A stretch of 64,000 nucleotides of DNA from Poecilobothrus nobilitatus (GCA_947095535.1 OX352774.1:237175825-237239824), one strand, 5' to 3'. Positions 21,842 to 35,089 are shown, numbered from the stretch's first letter. A program made the numbers and translations. Notes: generated from the sequence alone by a model not told the origin.

Positions 21842-22784
21842 CCATAAACGATTTTTAATCTTATAATTCTTATCTTATATAAAACAAAATTGCATACTTT
21901 TAGGGCAACAATTTTTATAAAAGCGTTTCATCCTTCTTCAACATTAAAGTAGAAAATTTCTTTTGATTATTTCTCGTGATTTTCAAAAATTAAAATGTTA
22001 TTCAATTATGTTTTAACAATTAACAAAAAAAAATGTGTATTTTATCCTATAGTTTTCATTTATACAAAAATTTATTTAAAAATACAATTTTAAAAATTAA
22101 ATTTTTTTTTTTTAATATTAATTAATGTTTTTTCAACATATCATAAATTTGACCTTTTCATTCCGGATGACGTTCGGCCTCTAAATATGTTGTATAACAA
22201 AAAATAAAAATATAAATAAAAAACTAAAGCTTTTATTAACTATAATTAATTTTGATTTATGATTTCAAAATTCTACGAAAAAAAAAAAAAATGAATAGAA
22301 AATATTCAATATAATTTAAGATAAATTTTCATTTTCTATTTATGCAATCAATCAATCAATATTATATAAAATTGAACAGTGGGAGTCTACTGTTTTTTTT
22401 CCACTAGATATATATTTTTTTTAAGAATAAATAAAAAAAAAATTAATTTTAAAAAACTTGAACTGAAATGAAATATTAAACTGTCAACTACTTTTTTTTC
22501 TTGCTTTTTTTTTTGTTTTCATTTTTTTTATTTATTAAAATAGTGATTTTATATGCAAATAAAGTTGAAATATTAATCTTTTCTATCATAGAGAGGTAGA
22601 AAAATTAATTATATTAATTGTTGATTAACTTCAATTAAATTGAAAATTAAAATTTTATTTATTATTTTTTTCAAAATAATATCAATATTTTATTTTACCA
22701 ATACAACAGTTTATCATATTTTAATCGTCTGATTAATTTAGCTTGAATATTTCATATGTTCGAGATTTTTTACGTATATATTTA

Positions 22785-23700
22785 TGGAAGGGTGAATTGT
22801 GTCATAATTTCAATAGCTATTATGTCACTTTCAAAAAGACATAAAATAAATTGACTTTAAGTCGTCTTGAAAAACTGGCGAAACGGTAAATTACCTTACG
22901 ACACTTTTGATTTGACATTATGTATGCTTAATTAAAAATGCAAAATGACAGAACAACAATATATTTATTTCAAAACAAATAAAAAGTTAGGATGTTTCGT
23001 ATCGGAAGGGTAATGATATCTTGGTTTTGAAAATATCGTGAATTAAAATCACCACCCCCCTAAATATTCCGGAAAAAGCAAATATCCTGATTTTGAATAC
23101 AATGCTAAAATCCCCTTAACTACATAAATATTTTTTACATACTTACATATTGAAAAAAAAAAAAACTTTAGATAAAACTAAGATTTTTTAGAAACAAATA
23201 AGATTTTTAGAAAAATAATCAATTTCGTTACGTTACCTATAATTCAATTATATTTTAATTGAAAAATCAAGAACAGGACCCAATGTCGAAAAAATTAAGA
23301 AAATGTCTAGAAACAAAATTGAAATATCCTGTCTTCGAAAACTATTGAAAAACAACAATTTATAACAGTAAAACTTGTTATTGTTATTTTTTTGTGATCA
23401 CCTACCATTTAATCACAATCACATAAAAATAATCACATTTTTTCGATTTTAAAAACATATTGACTTTATGTAACTTTTATGTGCATTAAAATTACTTAAA
23501 GTCAATTTTGCCTTTGTGACCATTTGTACTTTAAGTACAAGTAAACCGACAACCGTCAATTGATGTCGCTTTAAAAATTGATTTGATGTCTTTTTTTCAT
23601 AACGACATAAGGTTAATTGACATTATGCCGTTTTGAAAGTGAGATAACGGTAATTGACATTATGGCACTTACCATTAAGTCATCCCCCCATATTTATACC
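22785..23700. mobile_element. TIR-bounded non-coding element (about 0.9 kb)
   Basis: The left end (TTATGTCACTTTCAAAAAGACATAA and upstream sequence, partly at 22830-22853) pairs with the right end near 23610-23690, where the reverse complement reads TTATCTCACTTTCAAAACGG. The subterminal parts carry repeated GACATTATG/CATAATGTC motifs. No transposase frame is present. The outermost ends are approximate because the terminal 20 bp are diverged. I cannot assign a superfamily. Confidence 0.65.
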
Positions 23701-23704
23701 ACAT

Positions 23705-26520
23705 TCAATTTGAAATTTTTTCACCGGTCAATTTTTAAATAGTATCTTAAATTTTCCACATTTTTCAATCAAAACCAACCAAATTCAAAATTTTATGTAA
23801 TTATAAATTAGACACATTGTTCTATCCACAAATCCAGTCCACAATCCAAATATTCTTTTCTGAGCTTCTAGAACAAAATAAAGATTGTTACACGAAAAAA
23901 AAAACTTTCTCTAACAATGTCCTTATCGAAGATAACAATCTTACAGTTTCGTTTAAAGGTTTTTTTTTTAATTTGACAAAAAACATCTTAGGAACAGCGA
24001 GATTTAAGCGCTGGTCAATAAGTTTATTTAGCTAAGTACATAATTACAATTAGTTCTGTAAATACAAGTCATGTAAAAAAATCGTATTTACGGAAAAGAT
24101 ATTTTAATCATTTTTTTTCTTTTGTCTTTCATAATATTATTTTTCTAAAAAAAAAAATTCCTATATAACTTTTAATTGTTCTCTTTTATTCTGTTTCTTT
24201 TTATATTTTTCTTCTTTTTCTTATGATCCAACAATTTATGACTTATTGAGAATATCGAAAATAAAAAAAAAATTCAAAAGAATTTCTGATATTTATTGCC
24301 AAAAAAAAAAAAAAAAATTCATCAAAAAAAAAAAAAATAAAACAAAATAAAAAAAGAATAATAGAAACAGCCTAATATTAAAGTCACTAATATATAATAT
24401 AACAAATCTTAAACAAAACAAAAATTTTCAACTGGCAACGCAATAAATAAAACAACCAAAAATAACAATATTAAATATTATTTTCTATTTCATTTTTTTG
24501 ATTATTTATTGTAAATTCTTTAATATTATTTTTATACTTGTTTTCTTTATGTTTTTTTTTTTTTTTTCTATATTACCCATTAAATTAAACAATTGAGGTT
24601 ATACTAATAAATTTCACTAATGGCATGCTATAAAATCATAATTCAATCAAAAAACATAAAGAAAAAAATAAAAAAAATAAAATAGAAAAACCAAAAAATG
24701 AAGAAACAAACTAATAATAATAGTTCAAACGGCAAAAATCAAACAAAATAATAATAAATAATATACACATCTTCTATCTCTTTCATTTTCTCTCCTTATT
24801 TTAAAAAGTTTTGTTTTTTTTTGTTTTTTTTTTTCCTATATATTTAATCTAGATTATTCTTCTAATATTATATTAATAAAATATAAAGCGGCAAAATAAT
24901 CATAAATTTATTTGCTCTGCTTTATTTTAAAATAACAAAACTAACTAATATCAAAAAATATTAAAATATTCAAATTTAAAAAGAATAATTTAAAACAGTA
25001 ATCAATGTTGATTAATTCAATAAAATAACAATAATATTCTCTTCCTACACAACAACAACAAAAAAAAAAAAAAACAGAACAAAAAAAAAAATTCTAAAAC
25101 ATGTCACCTTATTTCATTCATTTTAATGACAATTACAGTAAAGAAAAGAAAGAGACGGCAAATATAAAATTTAAAACAAAAGAATATCCATTTCCAATAA
25201 ATATATAGGTAGGTACATACTATTTTTGTTAATTTTTTTTTTTTTTTGATGAACATATATTAAATCAAATTAAACAATCTAAAAGACAAACAAAAATTAC
25301 AATAAAATTGATCATCATCACCATATTATCATCATCAATATGAAGAAAAACATCATTGTGTTGTATAGAATCCATTTTAATATATGATTGCAGTGGGTAT
25401 CACTATGTTAAGAAGAAATCTAAAAAAAAAAAGAAAAACAAAATTAAAATAATAAACAAAACTTGTTTAACATGATCACCTCAAAGTGTTAACAACCGAG
25501 AAAATAGTCATTGTTATTAAAAGTTTCTAAAAAAAAAAACAAACAATAAAAACCAGAACAAAATTTTAAAAAATTTAATATAACAATCGGGAATTTTTTT
25601 TTATTCTATATTTTGATTTCTTTTGTTTTTTCTTTTTTATTAAATGAAATTTAAATTTTTCGAAATTAATTTGATATTAAGTGGTGTTATTTAACATTTA
25701 AATAAGTGCATTTTTTTTATTTGATCACTAACTGGATCAATTCTCAACTATAGGAAATTTCAGATAGTTATCATAAATTTTGATCCGTTTTTTGAGAACC
25801 GTTTTTAAATGGTAATGAGTAGGTATAAATCAAATCAAGATTTCATACAATAATTTTCTTATTATGTGACTATATAATTTAGAACTTTATTTTTAAATCA
25901 ATTACAGTTCATTTAATGTGTTTTAAAACGTACCAAGATACTGTCAATGAGTAATCAAAAAGTATTTAAAACGAAAAACGCAGTTTTAAGTCAGAAGAAT
26001 TACAAGCTAACTTTAAATAACTCGCTTTTCTTATTTATTTAATTTTTTTATTTAGTTCATTTTTTCTTATTATTTTAATTTTTAATAATAAGAAAAACTA
26101 TTCAACAGTATAATTTCTTCTCTTACCACACTTAACACTAGCAAAAAAAATATTAGCTCCTATAATTTTATCGGTATAATTATGAGCCAACCTCTTACAT
26201 TATCATTAAATCATAAGGTATTCCGCAAAAATTTCATTCCTTGATTTCTATTTTACACATAAACTTCGAAAAATTTAGACTTTCAGAGTGATTAGATTTC
26301 GAGATAATGTATATAATCTTAATCCTAAGTTCGATGCTATAAACTAAACCATAAAACAAAAATGAATTAATCCACAATATTTTTGGGTGTTAAATGTGCG
26401 TGTATAAAAAATTTTGTAACTTGGTAATTACAAAGCATCTTTACATAAAGAAACACGGTCACGAGTAGTGACTTGTAGAGTTCTATTAAGTATTTTATTG
26501 GAGAAAATGCAATAACTCCT
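23705..26520. other. AT-rich low-complexity stretch
   Basis: Dense A and T runs and short ATC/ATA repeats (for example 25310-25345). No open frame has coding character and I see no exon with splice consensus on either strand. Confidence 0.55.
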
Positions 26521-26524
26521 TGTA

Positions 26525-26635
26525 AAAAATTAACTATTTCCAAAAAAAAAACAAATAATCCCCCAATAAAAAATTAACTAATCCCCAAAAAAAAATTAAC
26601 TAATTCCCAAAAAAAATAAACTAATCGCCAAATTA
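26525..26635 (+). repeat. Short tandem array, AATTAACTAATCCCCAAAAA-type unit
   Basis: About four to five imperfect copies of a 22-26 bp unit combining a TAACTAAT block with a C-run and an A-run. Differences lie mainly in run lengths. It is a minisatellite with no open frame. Confidence 0.75.
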
Positions 26636-26639
26636 AATT

Positions 26640-27635
26640 TTAGGAAAAATTATGACGTTTAGTTCATTTTTGTTTTGGGAGTTAGTGATTTGAGAGTTAA
26701 TTCATAACGATAAGCAACTTTGACTTTTTAAATAATATGTATAGATAAATAATATGTATATGTATAGTTACTTAATAGGTATTAAATAATTTCAATTGCA
26801 AAAAATCGGCTTTTTCTTAAACTAAACTTCTCAAAATTTACTTAACTGTGTTTCCAAAATAATATTTTCAATCTTTCCTATAGAAAATCATTTTTCTTTT
26901 TTTGTTTAATTTAAAACATTTTGTTCAAAAAATCGACAACAAATCTTTTACACTATAATAAGTATACCGATTATTTAAATAAATTAATTCACAATTTTTG
27001 TATCTGCCAAATAAATAAATACAAAAAAACAAGAGGATATTTTATGAGACCATTCACTCAATTTCTCAAAATATTCGAAACAACAATAAATCAAAAAAAA
27101 AAAAAAAGCAGTAAAAAAATAAATCCACAATAAAAAAAAACTAAATATTAAAATAAAATTATTTAAAAATTCTTAAATTTCATTTATATTTCGAATAAAA
27201 TCTTAACTTAGTCGTATGTTCACTATTGATTTTGATCTTTGATCTTTATAATTTGGTTTTAAACAAGGGATAAAAATAAAATTTAATTTCAACGTTTAAT
27301 TCACTTTACGTCTGATTTACTTTATTTTCGGTTTAGAACAATTTCATTTTATATAAAAATTTTCATTTGGAATATGATATTGATTCTTGATATTCTTACG
27401 CCTAAATCTATAATTAACCGTCATTGAAAAAAAGAAAACCCGTTAATTTTAAACTAAAATATGTAATAGAAAATATACTATAATTTAATGAATCGTTTAA
27501 ATAAATCACTTCCCCTTAATTTCGAATCTCTTCTATAGCAATAGAAGTAATATTATAGTTTATTAATTTCTTTTGTAATTTTAACGTTAGTATTGAAGGG
27601 GTTAAAAAAATATTTGTCATAACTAAAAGAAAGCA
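26640..27635. other. AT-rich, gene-free stretch
   Basis: A 70-codon frame at 26921 is Lys/Thr/Asn-rich, ends in an A run and shows no domain. Nothing else is supported. Confidence 0.5.
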
Positions 27636-27638
27636 AAA

Positions 27639-28543
27639 ACAAGGTAAAATGCAAACCTAAAGATTTTTTATGGTGCACATTTTCCAAAAAACAATAAAAA
27701 CAGTTTAGAATACTGAAACTGCACCAAAATTTGTATTTGTTCTCAGAATTTTTTTTTTAATAAAAAATTGTGAAACAATAAAAGATTTTAATTTCTTCAA
27801 TTTTAAAGTAATCCTACATAATTAAGAAAATCTTTTAATATCTGTTAAAACATAAACTTAGAACTTTAATTTTTGACTAATTAGTTTGGCAAAATTTGTA
27901 CAGTTGCCGAACTTAACGGTGTCTTAAAATACCTAAAATCACCGGAAGTGGTACAAAAAATGTATGAAGCAACTTGTACCATTGATTTATGATGATAACA
28001 AAAATTCCTATGATTTGGCGTTTTTAGGTTGAAAAAATATTGAACAGAACTTGAGATATACATATATGGTAACTTATGTTAAATTTGAAAAATCTTTCTT
28101 CTATCAAAATTTTAAAGTTCTATCTAAAGGAGCTGCAAAGATATATGAAGAAAACAAAATTTTCTAAAATTTAATTTTTACATAACGGTAAATTTAAATA
28201 CTAAATTTAAAAAATTTGTATAATTATTGCTTTATAAAAGTAAAATAATCTAATGTCGTTTGACATTTTTAAAATGAAAAAATGTTAAGCAAAAGCTGAG
28301 ATATATATATATTTCAAAAAAACACTTTTTCAAACTTTAAAGAGCTGTATAGCGCCTTAAAAAGTAAGGTTACATAAAAAAGTGGCTACAACATTCTTTA
28401 TTTTTTAAAAGATTTATCCATTGTTAAAATTTCATTATTCTATCTTAAAAGGTGTAGAAGTTTTGTAAGCAGACTCACGGACAAACAGACATTGTAAAAC
28501 TAATAAATTAAATTTTTTTTTTTTTTTAAAACGTGCTAAAAGC
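27639..28543 (+). mobile_element. DINE-like family 2 element, single diverged copy
   Basis: Starts ACAAGGTAAAATGCAAACC and TGGTGCACATTTTCC, then CAGTTTAGAATACTG. It contains ACATAACGGTAAATTTAAAT (about 28181), AGGTGTAGAAGTTTTGTAAGC and a degraded tetranucleotide tract (CACGGACAAACAGAC), and ends AACGTGCTAAAAGC. Order and orientation match 15818-17074. The GTCC tract is almost lost, indicating greater age. Confidence 0.75.
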
Positions 28544-28726
28544 TAAAACAAAAATATCATTTTACATACCAATAAACATTTAAATAACCATTTGATTCAT
28601 TTTAAAATCATTTTTTGAATAATTTTTGTTGTTTTATTCTCTCTTCTTTTTGAACTTTGAATCATTATCAAATTATTCTGACCGCCACATAAATCTATTA
28701 AATTTCATCCGTGAATAAATTATAAA

Positions 28727-28770
28727 ATGATGATGATGATGATGATGATGGTGATGATAATGACGATGTT
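28727..28770. repeat. (GAT)n microsatellite
   Basis: Eight near-perfect ATG/GAT triplets followed by interrupted units. On the minus strand it translates as a His run inside a 66-codon frame without a domain, so I treat it as non-coding. Confidence 0.85.
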
Positions 28771-28774
28771 GATT

Positions 28775-29860
28775 GTAATGAAGATCAAAATAACAATAGT
28801 GACTAGGTAATATTAAATATAACAATAAGAAAAAGAAGTAGGAGCAAGCCAAATTACAACTAGTTTGAATCATTTTTTCATTTTTTTGTTTTGTTTTTTT
28901 TTTTTTTTTTTCAAAAAATGATCAGTGAATGATCCATAGTTTATATTATATGATAGACCCCCATTCTAAGTATAATTTAAATGAGTATTTATTGGAAAAT
29001 AAAGCTTTTTCTTTGTTTGTAGAAAAAAAAAAAATATTTTCTATTGAAAATTTGATGATTAAGTAAATTCAAAAATTTGATGGAATTTTTAAATTTTTAT
29101 CAAAAAAACAAAAAAAAAATTATGTTAAAATTTTGAAATTCCAGAATTTTTTTTTTTTTCGTTTTTATTTAGAAAACAAAAGAAATCAAGATTGAATTTA
29201 TTTGTATTTTAGATTTATTGCATAAATTCCGTTCTTTTTCTTTTTCTTTTTCTGTTTTTTTTTTTTTTTTTATTATTGAAAATTTATTTGAAATTTTCGA
29301 AAAGAACAAACTTTGTTTTTGGACATTTTAAAGCTTTTAAGGTTAGTATTTATGATGGTAATTAAAAGAAAAGAAAAAAAAAAATAAATGAAGAGGTTGA
29401 GAGAAAAAAAAGAAAACGGAAAAATTACAGGTGTTGAAGTTATTTAAATTATAGTCATAATTTTTTTGTTTTTTATATAAGAAAAAAAAAGTGTTTTATA
29501 ATTATATGGTTTGAAAAACATAATGTTTACATGACATTTAAAAATGGTTTTGATTCAATTTTATGAACCAGGTATATAATAAGTTGATATATCACGATAA
29601 TGAAGGAAAATGATATTTTTATTATTGAATAAAATGTTTAAATATTTTTATTGAAAATAATATTATAAGATTATAAGAAAAGAATAACGCTTTATAAATA
29701 CTATCCCATAATTTTACTTAAGCAGAACTTGAAGAAAGGAAATTAAAAATAATCAATTCTGACGAAAAATAAAAATATTAATATTAATCTTTAATGCACC
29801 AATCAAAAATAAATAAATAATATAAGCAGGGCTTACAGTAAAGCATTTTCGAACACAATG
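28775..29860. other. AT-rich, gene-free stretch
   Basis: Homopolymer-rich, including a (CTTTTT)n-like tract near 29232-29260. No gene is supported. Confidence 0.5.
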
Positions 29861-29877
29861 ATTTTTTAATAACGCCA

Positions 29878-30084
29878 GGGGTATCGGTGGTTTAGTGGTA
29901 TAAAATAAGCTGTAAACACCGAGGGAGTGTGGGTTCAAATCCCATACACGTTTAAGAGTAATTCCTCCTTACGACATATACAGCCACACGCCTAAACAGG
30001 AAAAGCTGGGTAATTGTTACATTGTTACCTTGTTACATTTATGTGGTAGGGAAATGCACCGAAAAAAAACAAAAAAAAAAAAAA
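29878..30084 (+). mobile_element. tRNA-derived SINE (family S1), intact with 10-bp TSD
   Basis: The plus-strand head has CGGTGGTTTAGTGGTA (A-box region) and GTGGGTTCAAATCCC (B-box). The body has CCTCCTTACGACATATACAGCC and ACATTTATGTGGTAGGGAAATG, and a poly-A tail follows. The perfect duplication AATAACGCCA flanks it at 29868-29877 and 30085-30094, fixing both ends. Same family as 8943-9129, in opposite orientation. Confidence 0.92.
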
Positions 30085-30099
30085 AATAACGCCATTGTT

Positions 30100-32275
30100 A
30101 GATTTTTCGGATATGATCTTTAATAATAATCTAACGCCTATTTATTGGTTTGATTAGTTAGAAAATTTTCTTAAGAGAGTTCTTTAATAAATCTATGGCT
30201 TTGAACTAAAATAATTCTGTCAATCTATCATCCCCAGCCTATAGAATTAAAATTTGAGGAGAGATAAGGCATAAGAAATCTGCATGTTAGAGCCTACAAG
30301 ATGTTACTATATTTGTTGTATGTTAAGGGTATATCTTGCAAACAAAAGGTTCACTGAGAAAATACACATTGTAATGAAAAACAGATCAACTCAAACTGAA
30401 GGCAAGTAGTATGTACTCTCTTCTTGGAAAAAATGCTTCACTAAATCTCTATTTCAAGATATTACTAAATAATTCGATCAAAAAAATATCAGAACTTACG
30501 CAGATGCCAATTATGCAAATTTGCTTGCTTTAAACAATAGTATAAAAAAAAATGAAAGGTAATTTGAGAAATAAATAAATAAATCATAACAGTAAAAACT
30601 TTTAAGAATCATCAGCAAATGATTGCCATTTGCTTTATGGTATGTAAAAAATACTAACATTCGTAAAGATCTGCAAATGACTATGGTTCAAGATGTATTG
30701 GACAAATACCAATACAAGTAAATACGTAAATAAACTAGTAATTTATCGAAATCTTTTTGCTAAAAACTTACTAGAGTTATAAACAGTGAGCTGACTAAAA
30801 AAGAAAATGGTACCAATGTATATGTAACCAACGAGTTTATTGGATACCCTTCGTTTTAGTTTTAAGATTTGGAAACACATTTTATTTATTAAAGAATTAA
30901 TTTCTATAAAATTAGAAGGATTCAAAAATTAAAAATGTAAAAGAAAATTATAATATCTAAGGAACATTTAATATTTTGTTTTAAATTTTAGAACTTTGAC
31001 AATAACTAATCTGCAAAGAAACTAAAAGAATATACCACAGAAATTAATTTAATTTTGTATTTTATCATATGCCTATTCTTAACTCCTAAACCTTAAAACT
31101 TAAATTTAAACACATACATATATTCATATAACACATTCAAACACAATATTCTAAAATTCTATTTTTATGTTTTTAAATTAAAAAAAAAATTAATAATCCA
31201 ACTCTTGAGTTCGAGTTTTTGCATACAGGTATAACATTTTACCTTACATTATAGGTATAAGAATTCTGTCAATTATATAAGATATCCGTAAGATATTTAT
31301 CCGTAAGATATTGAAATTCTAGCTGAAATTATTCGATTCGAATTCGACAGATTCAGGACTCTTTAAAATACTGTTATCAATAATTTCCATAGACGATTTA
31401 ATTTAATTTTGGAACAATCTAAAATTTTTTGTTAAATTTTTAGTAAATAGTTTTTTTTTTTGTTTTTGCATTTAATCGAATTATCGTTTTTATGACAACG
31501 ATAATTTTTATCAATTTTTTTCAAAAACAAAAAAAAAAAAATATACATATATAATAATAAAATTTAAATAAATTTACCATTTTTATTGCCAATTAAAAAC
31601 CTGCTGCACTAATTTTCCAATTAATTTTTTTTTTTTTTTAATTTTAGTTTTATTAATTTTTTTTTTTTTCAAAGAGAACTCAACAACAATTCACTTACCT
31701 CAATTGCACAATTTTTTAAAATTATTAAAATAAAAATCATGCAAATTAGGATTTTAGGTAGATGCCAAAAACTCAAAATTTAAAACAATTTCAGTTGGAC
31801 TTACATAATACATGAGGCGGATTTGTAATATAAGGATATAAAAACGCACTTCATAAGGGCATTGATGTGAGGTTCTAATTTAGTGACATAAAAAGATATT
31901 CTTTAAGAAATACGCGGGTAATTAAATCTACATATTATGATCAATAGTCCAACTATCAACCATCCTTTAAAGATAATTTTATTCTAAGGATTTGTTTGAT
32001 GTCTTATGATAGACAGTATACTAGAATTTTTTTACTATCAGCAACCCTTTTAAGAAACTAACACAGTTGTTAGTAATATTATTTTAATTTTGAGTTACAC
32101 CTTTGGGAAATTTATAACGCACATAAAAACTTTTTACTGTTCGTTTTTTTGTTGTTGTGAGTCACAACTAATTAAACAGCTTCAATTTCTATGCAGATCT
32201 TTTTTAAAATATGATAGGTTTTTCCATTTTTACTACTTACTTTTACTACGCTTTAACTATGGTTTATAGACAAAA
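30100..32275. other. Stretch without recognised genes
   Basis: From 30230 to 30700 the composition is more even and short frames contain scattered Cys and basic residues, but stops are frequent and I cannot identify a family. It may be a decayed transposon. The rest is AT-rich. Confidence 0.45.
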
Positions 32276-32284
32276 GAGATGTGA

Positions 32285-32370
32285 GCTATAATTAGTAGAC
32301 TGTGTGTGATGCCGGAGTTAGAGATTCGAATCCCGCCGATGTCGAGATCCTGTATTAGAGATTCGAATTT
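32285..32370 (+). mobile_element. Probable SINE-head remnant
   Basis: TTAGAGATTCGAATCCCGCC is B-box-like, preceded by AGTAGACTGTGTGTGATGCCG in A-box position. TTAGAGATTCGAAT is repeated at 32354, about 33 bp downstream. There is no body or tail. Confidence 0.45.
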
Positions 32371-32379
32371 TTGTATTGG

Positions 32380-34050
32380 TTATAAAATGTTAAAAAAAAA
32401 AATAAAAAATAATTCTAAAATCCGACATTCTAAAATAGAGTTTTAAATATCGAATTAAATATAAACTTTAAATTATGCAGTAATAATGAATAAGTCAAAG
32501 TTTATCATACATTTTCCCATAACAAAACGTTTACTTTTATATAAGATCGTTACCGCGATTTTTTTTAATGAGACATTAAATTAGCGCCACTAAGTTACAA
32601 TAACAGTTAAATGAATTATTCTTACTTATTATAAGGTAATATCAAAGAAAAGCGAAAGCCGAATAATCGCAACAGCTCAGTAAAAATACTGATTAAGAAA
32701 ACTATAGCTTAATTTAATGTTGGCGGGAGAAAAAGGTGAAGAAAACCGTAAATTTACTATTAATTTAATCTTTAACAAACTTAAAATTACTTAAAAAATG
32801 CAAAAAATACAAAAGAAAATGTGCAGAAATTAAAATAAATGTTAATTACCCAAAAAAAATTAATTGGATTTTATGGTTTTCCCTAATTAATAATTTAGAA
32901 TTCGATGAAATAAATTTAGAATATTTCTAATTGATACCAAGGTGTTTTTTATTTTTTTTTTTTTTTTTTGAGCAATTAAAAAATTTTTCAATTAAAAAGT
33001 CGATATGTTAAATAAATATTTATTGTGAAAATCCAACGATTATTTTTCTTTTGCGTTTTTGGTTTTTTTTTTTGGTTTGTGTTGATATTTGCTAATTAAA
33101 ATAGAAATTTATTATTCGGACATTTTTTTTTTATTGGTTTTTTTTTTTAATTTTTTTTTTTTAAACATTTTCCACAAAATAAAAATTTATTAAATACAAC
33201 AAAAAAAATAATAAAAATGAATTTGTCAATAACAAAAACAAAAATCAACAACTTAAAAAAAAAAATAAAACGCATAACACGGAATATTGCACAATTTTTT
33301 AACAATTCAAATCCCTGTGATCATTATCACGCAAAATGCAAAATAAAAAACGCAACTTAAATATAACATAGAATAAAAAATAAAAAAAAAAAAACAAATA
33401 AAAAACAATAAATAAAAATTGCAACATAATTTATTGCAAAATAAAAAAAAAAAAACAAGAAAAACAAAACAACCATAAAAAAGAATGAGTGTCAAACAGA
33501 ATTTTGTTGCTTTGAAACAAAATCTAAAAATAACAAAGAAAAAATATAAAAAAAAAAAAACATAAAAATTTTTTGGGGGTTGTTTTTGGTCATTTTGTTA
33601 CAACCAACCTATTTTTAAATTCAAAATTTGTTTAAATGCATTGCATTTTTGGTAATTGGTAAAATTTAGAAAAAAAAAACTATCCAAAATTTAGAAATAA
33701 AGCTACGTTTTAACTTCGTTTCAACCGCGTTTTAAGCATAAATCATATTTTTAATTAAAATTTTTATCATGGCAATAACAAAAACTTGAGTTTTTTTAAT
33801 AACAAAACTATCCGAAAAATCTATTTAAAGAAGTCCGAAAAAAAATAATCGTACTTCTGATCCCAATATTATCCGTGAATGCATTTATATGCATTTAATT
33901 TAAAACCTTATTTTTTATTCATAGCATTTCAATACCTATGAAAAAATATTGAAACATCCTATGGTTGAAAATATATAACTTTAATTTTTTTTTTTACTTT
34001 TTTTTTTATTCCTGTTACAAAAAAAAAAAAGAAATTGAAAAAGAAATTCT
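32380..34050. other. AT-rich low-complexity stretch
   Basis: Many A and T runs. A 62-codon minus-strand frame (33307) is almost wholly Phe/Leu/Tyr/Cys from T-rich DNA. No gene is supported. Confidence 0.55.
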
Positions 34051-34056
34051 CATTTT

Positions 34057-34908
34057 TACCACATTTAAAAAAAAAAAAAATTGAAAAATTATTAGTTTCA
34101 GTCTGCCCGTGCGTCTGTTTACAAAAGTTATACATTGTTTAAGATGAACCAATTTACTTTTAACAATATGAATACGTCTCATAAAAAACTTAACGCTTTG
34201 GAATATTTTTTTTATTTAGCCTGATCCGTTACAAAGCTACGGTCTCTCAAAGTTTCCATATATATCGTATATCTATACACAAATCTATTTTATTTCATAT
34301 ATGTCAGATTCTGGTTAACTTGTTTTCTATCAAAAAGACACCCAACAGCAAGAATTTTTATTACCTATATAATCACCTATTATATATCACCTATATAAGT
34401 TAATATCAAAATTATACAATTTACCTAGTATTTAATTTTACTGTTATGTGAAGACAAAATTTTGCAAGATTTTGCTTCCTTTATATCTCTAGAACGCCTT
34501 TAAATAGATATCATGGAATTTTGAAAATCTTTGAGAAATACCATTAGTTCTTTTCGAAATTTTTTTTTTTGCACCACCCCCTATTTAAAAACTATTAGAG
34601 ATCAAAAATTGAAAACTTTTTATTTTTAAGATACTTTAATTTTTTATTTTTGGAAATTTTTTGAAAGAAAACCACAAAAATTAAAGATGCAAGACTATAA
34701 TTTTACATCTGTTAATGATTTTTCTTAATTATAAAGAGTTTTCCTTAAAATAAAAAAAAAAATTGTTTTTCTTTATTTTTCACATTTTTTTCTTATATAG
34801 ATGCATATATAAAATTCTATGAAAAATTACAAATTTTGATCCATGTCACAGTATTCTAAATTGCCTTTTTGAAAATGTCCTGCTTTAAAAACCATTTATT
34901 TTAATTCT
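34057..34908 (-). mobile_element. DINE-like family 2 element, reverse copy
   Basis: From the left: TTATTAGTTTCAGTCTGCCCGTGCGTCTG, then ACTGTTATGTGAAGACAAAATTTTGC, the CACCACCCCCTATTTAAAAAC block, ACAGTATTCTAAATTG, GAAAATGTCCTGC and AAAAACC near the terminus. This is the reverse order of 27639-28543. It is about 850 bp long with several internal deletions. Confidence 0.72.
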
Positions 34909-35029
34909 AAATTATTTTTTATTCAACTTTAATAGTGTAGGACATTTTAATACATTTAAATCATGATTTTAGATTTTGAATTATATTTTTAAATTTTTTT
35001 CATATTTAAAACATTTTGTTTAGTTATAT

Positions 35030-35033
<4 letters not shown>

Positions 35034-35083
<50 letters not shown>
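35034..35083. repeat. (AT)n dinucleotide microsatellite
   Basis: About 24 uninterrupted AT units, the longest perfect dinucleotide array here along with 45627-45672. Such runs can be cruciform-prone and polymorphic. Confidence 0.95.

Positions 35084-35089
<6 letters not shown>

Noticed and set aside
30230..30560. Possible decayed transposase (short frames with Cys pairs such as RCYYICC)
   Set aside because: Slightly suggestive of the Cys-rich tail of piggyBac-type transposases, but no further motif, no TIR and too many stops to support the call.
33307..33495. 62-codon Phe/Leu-rich frame that looks like a membrane protein
   Set aside because: Hydrophobicity arises from T-rich low-complexity DNA; no start context or conserved motif.
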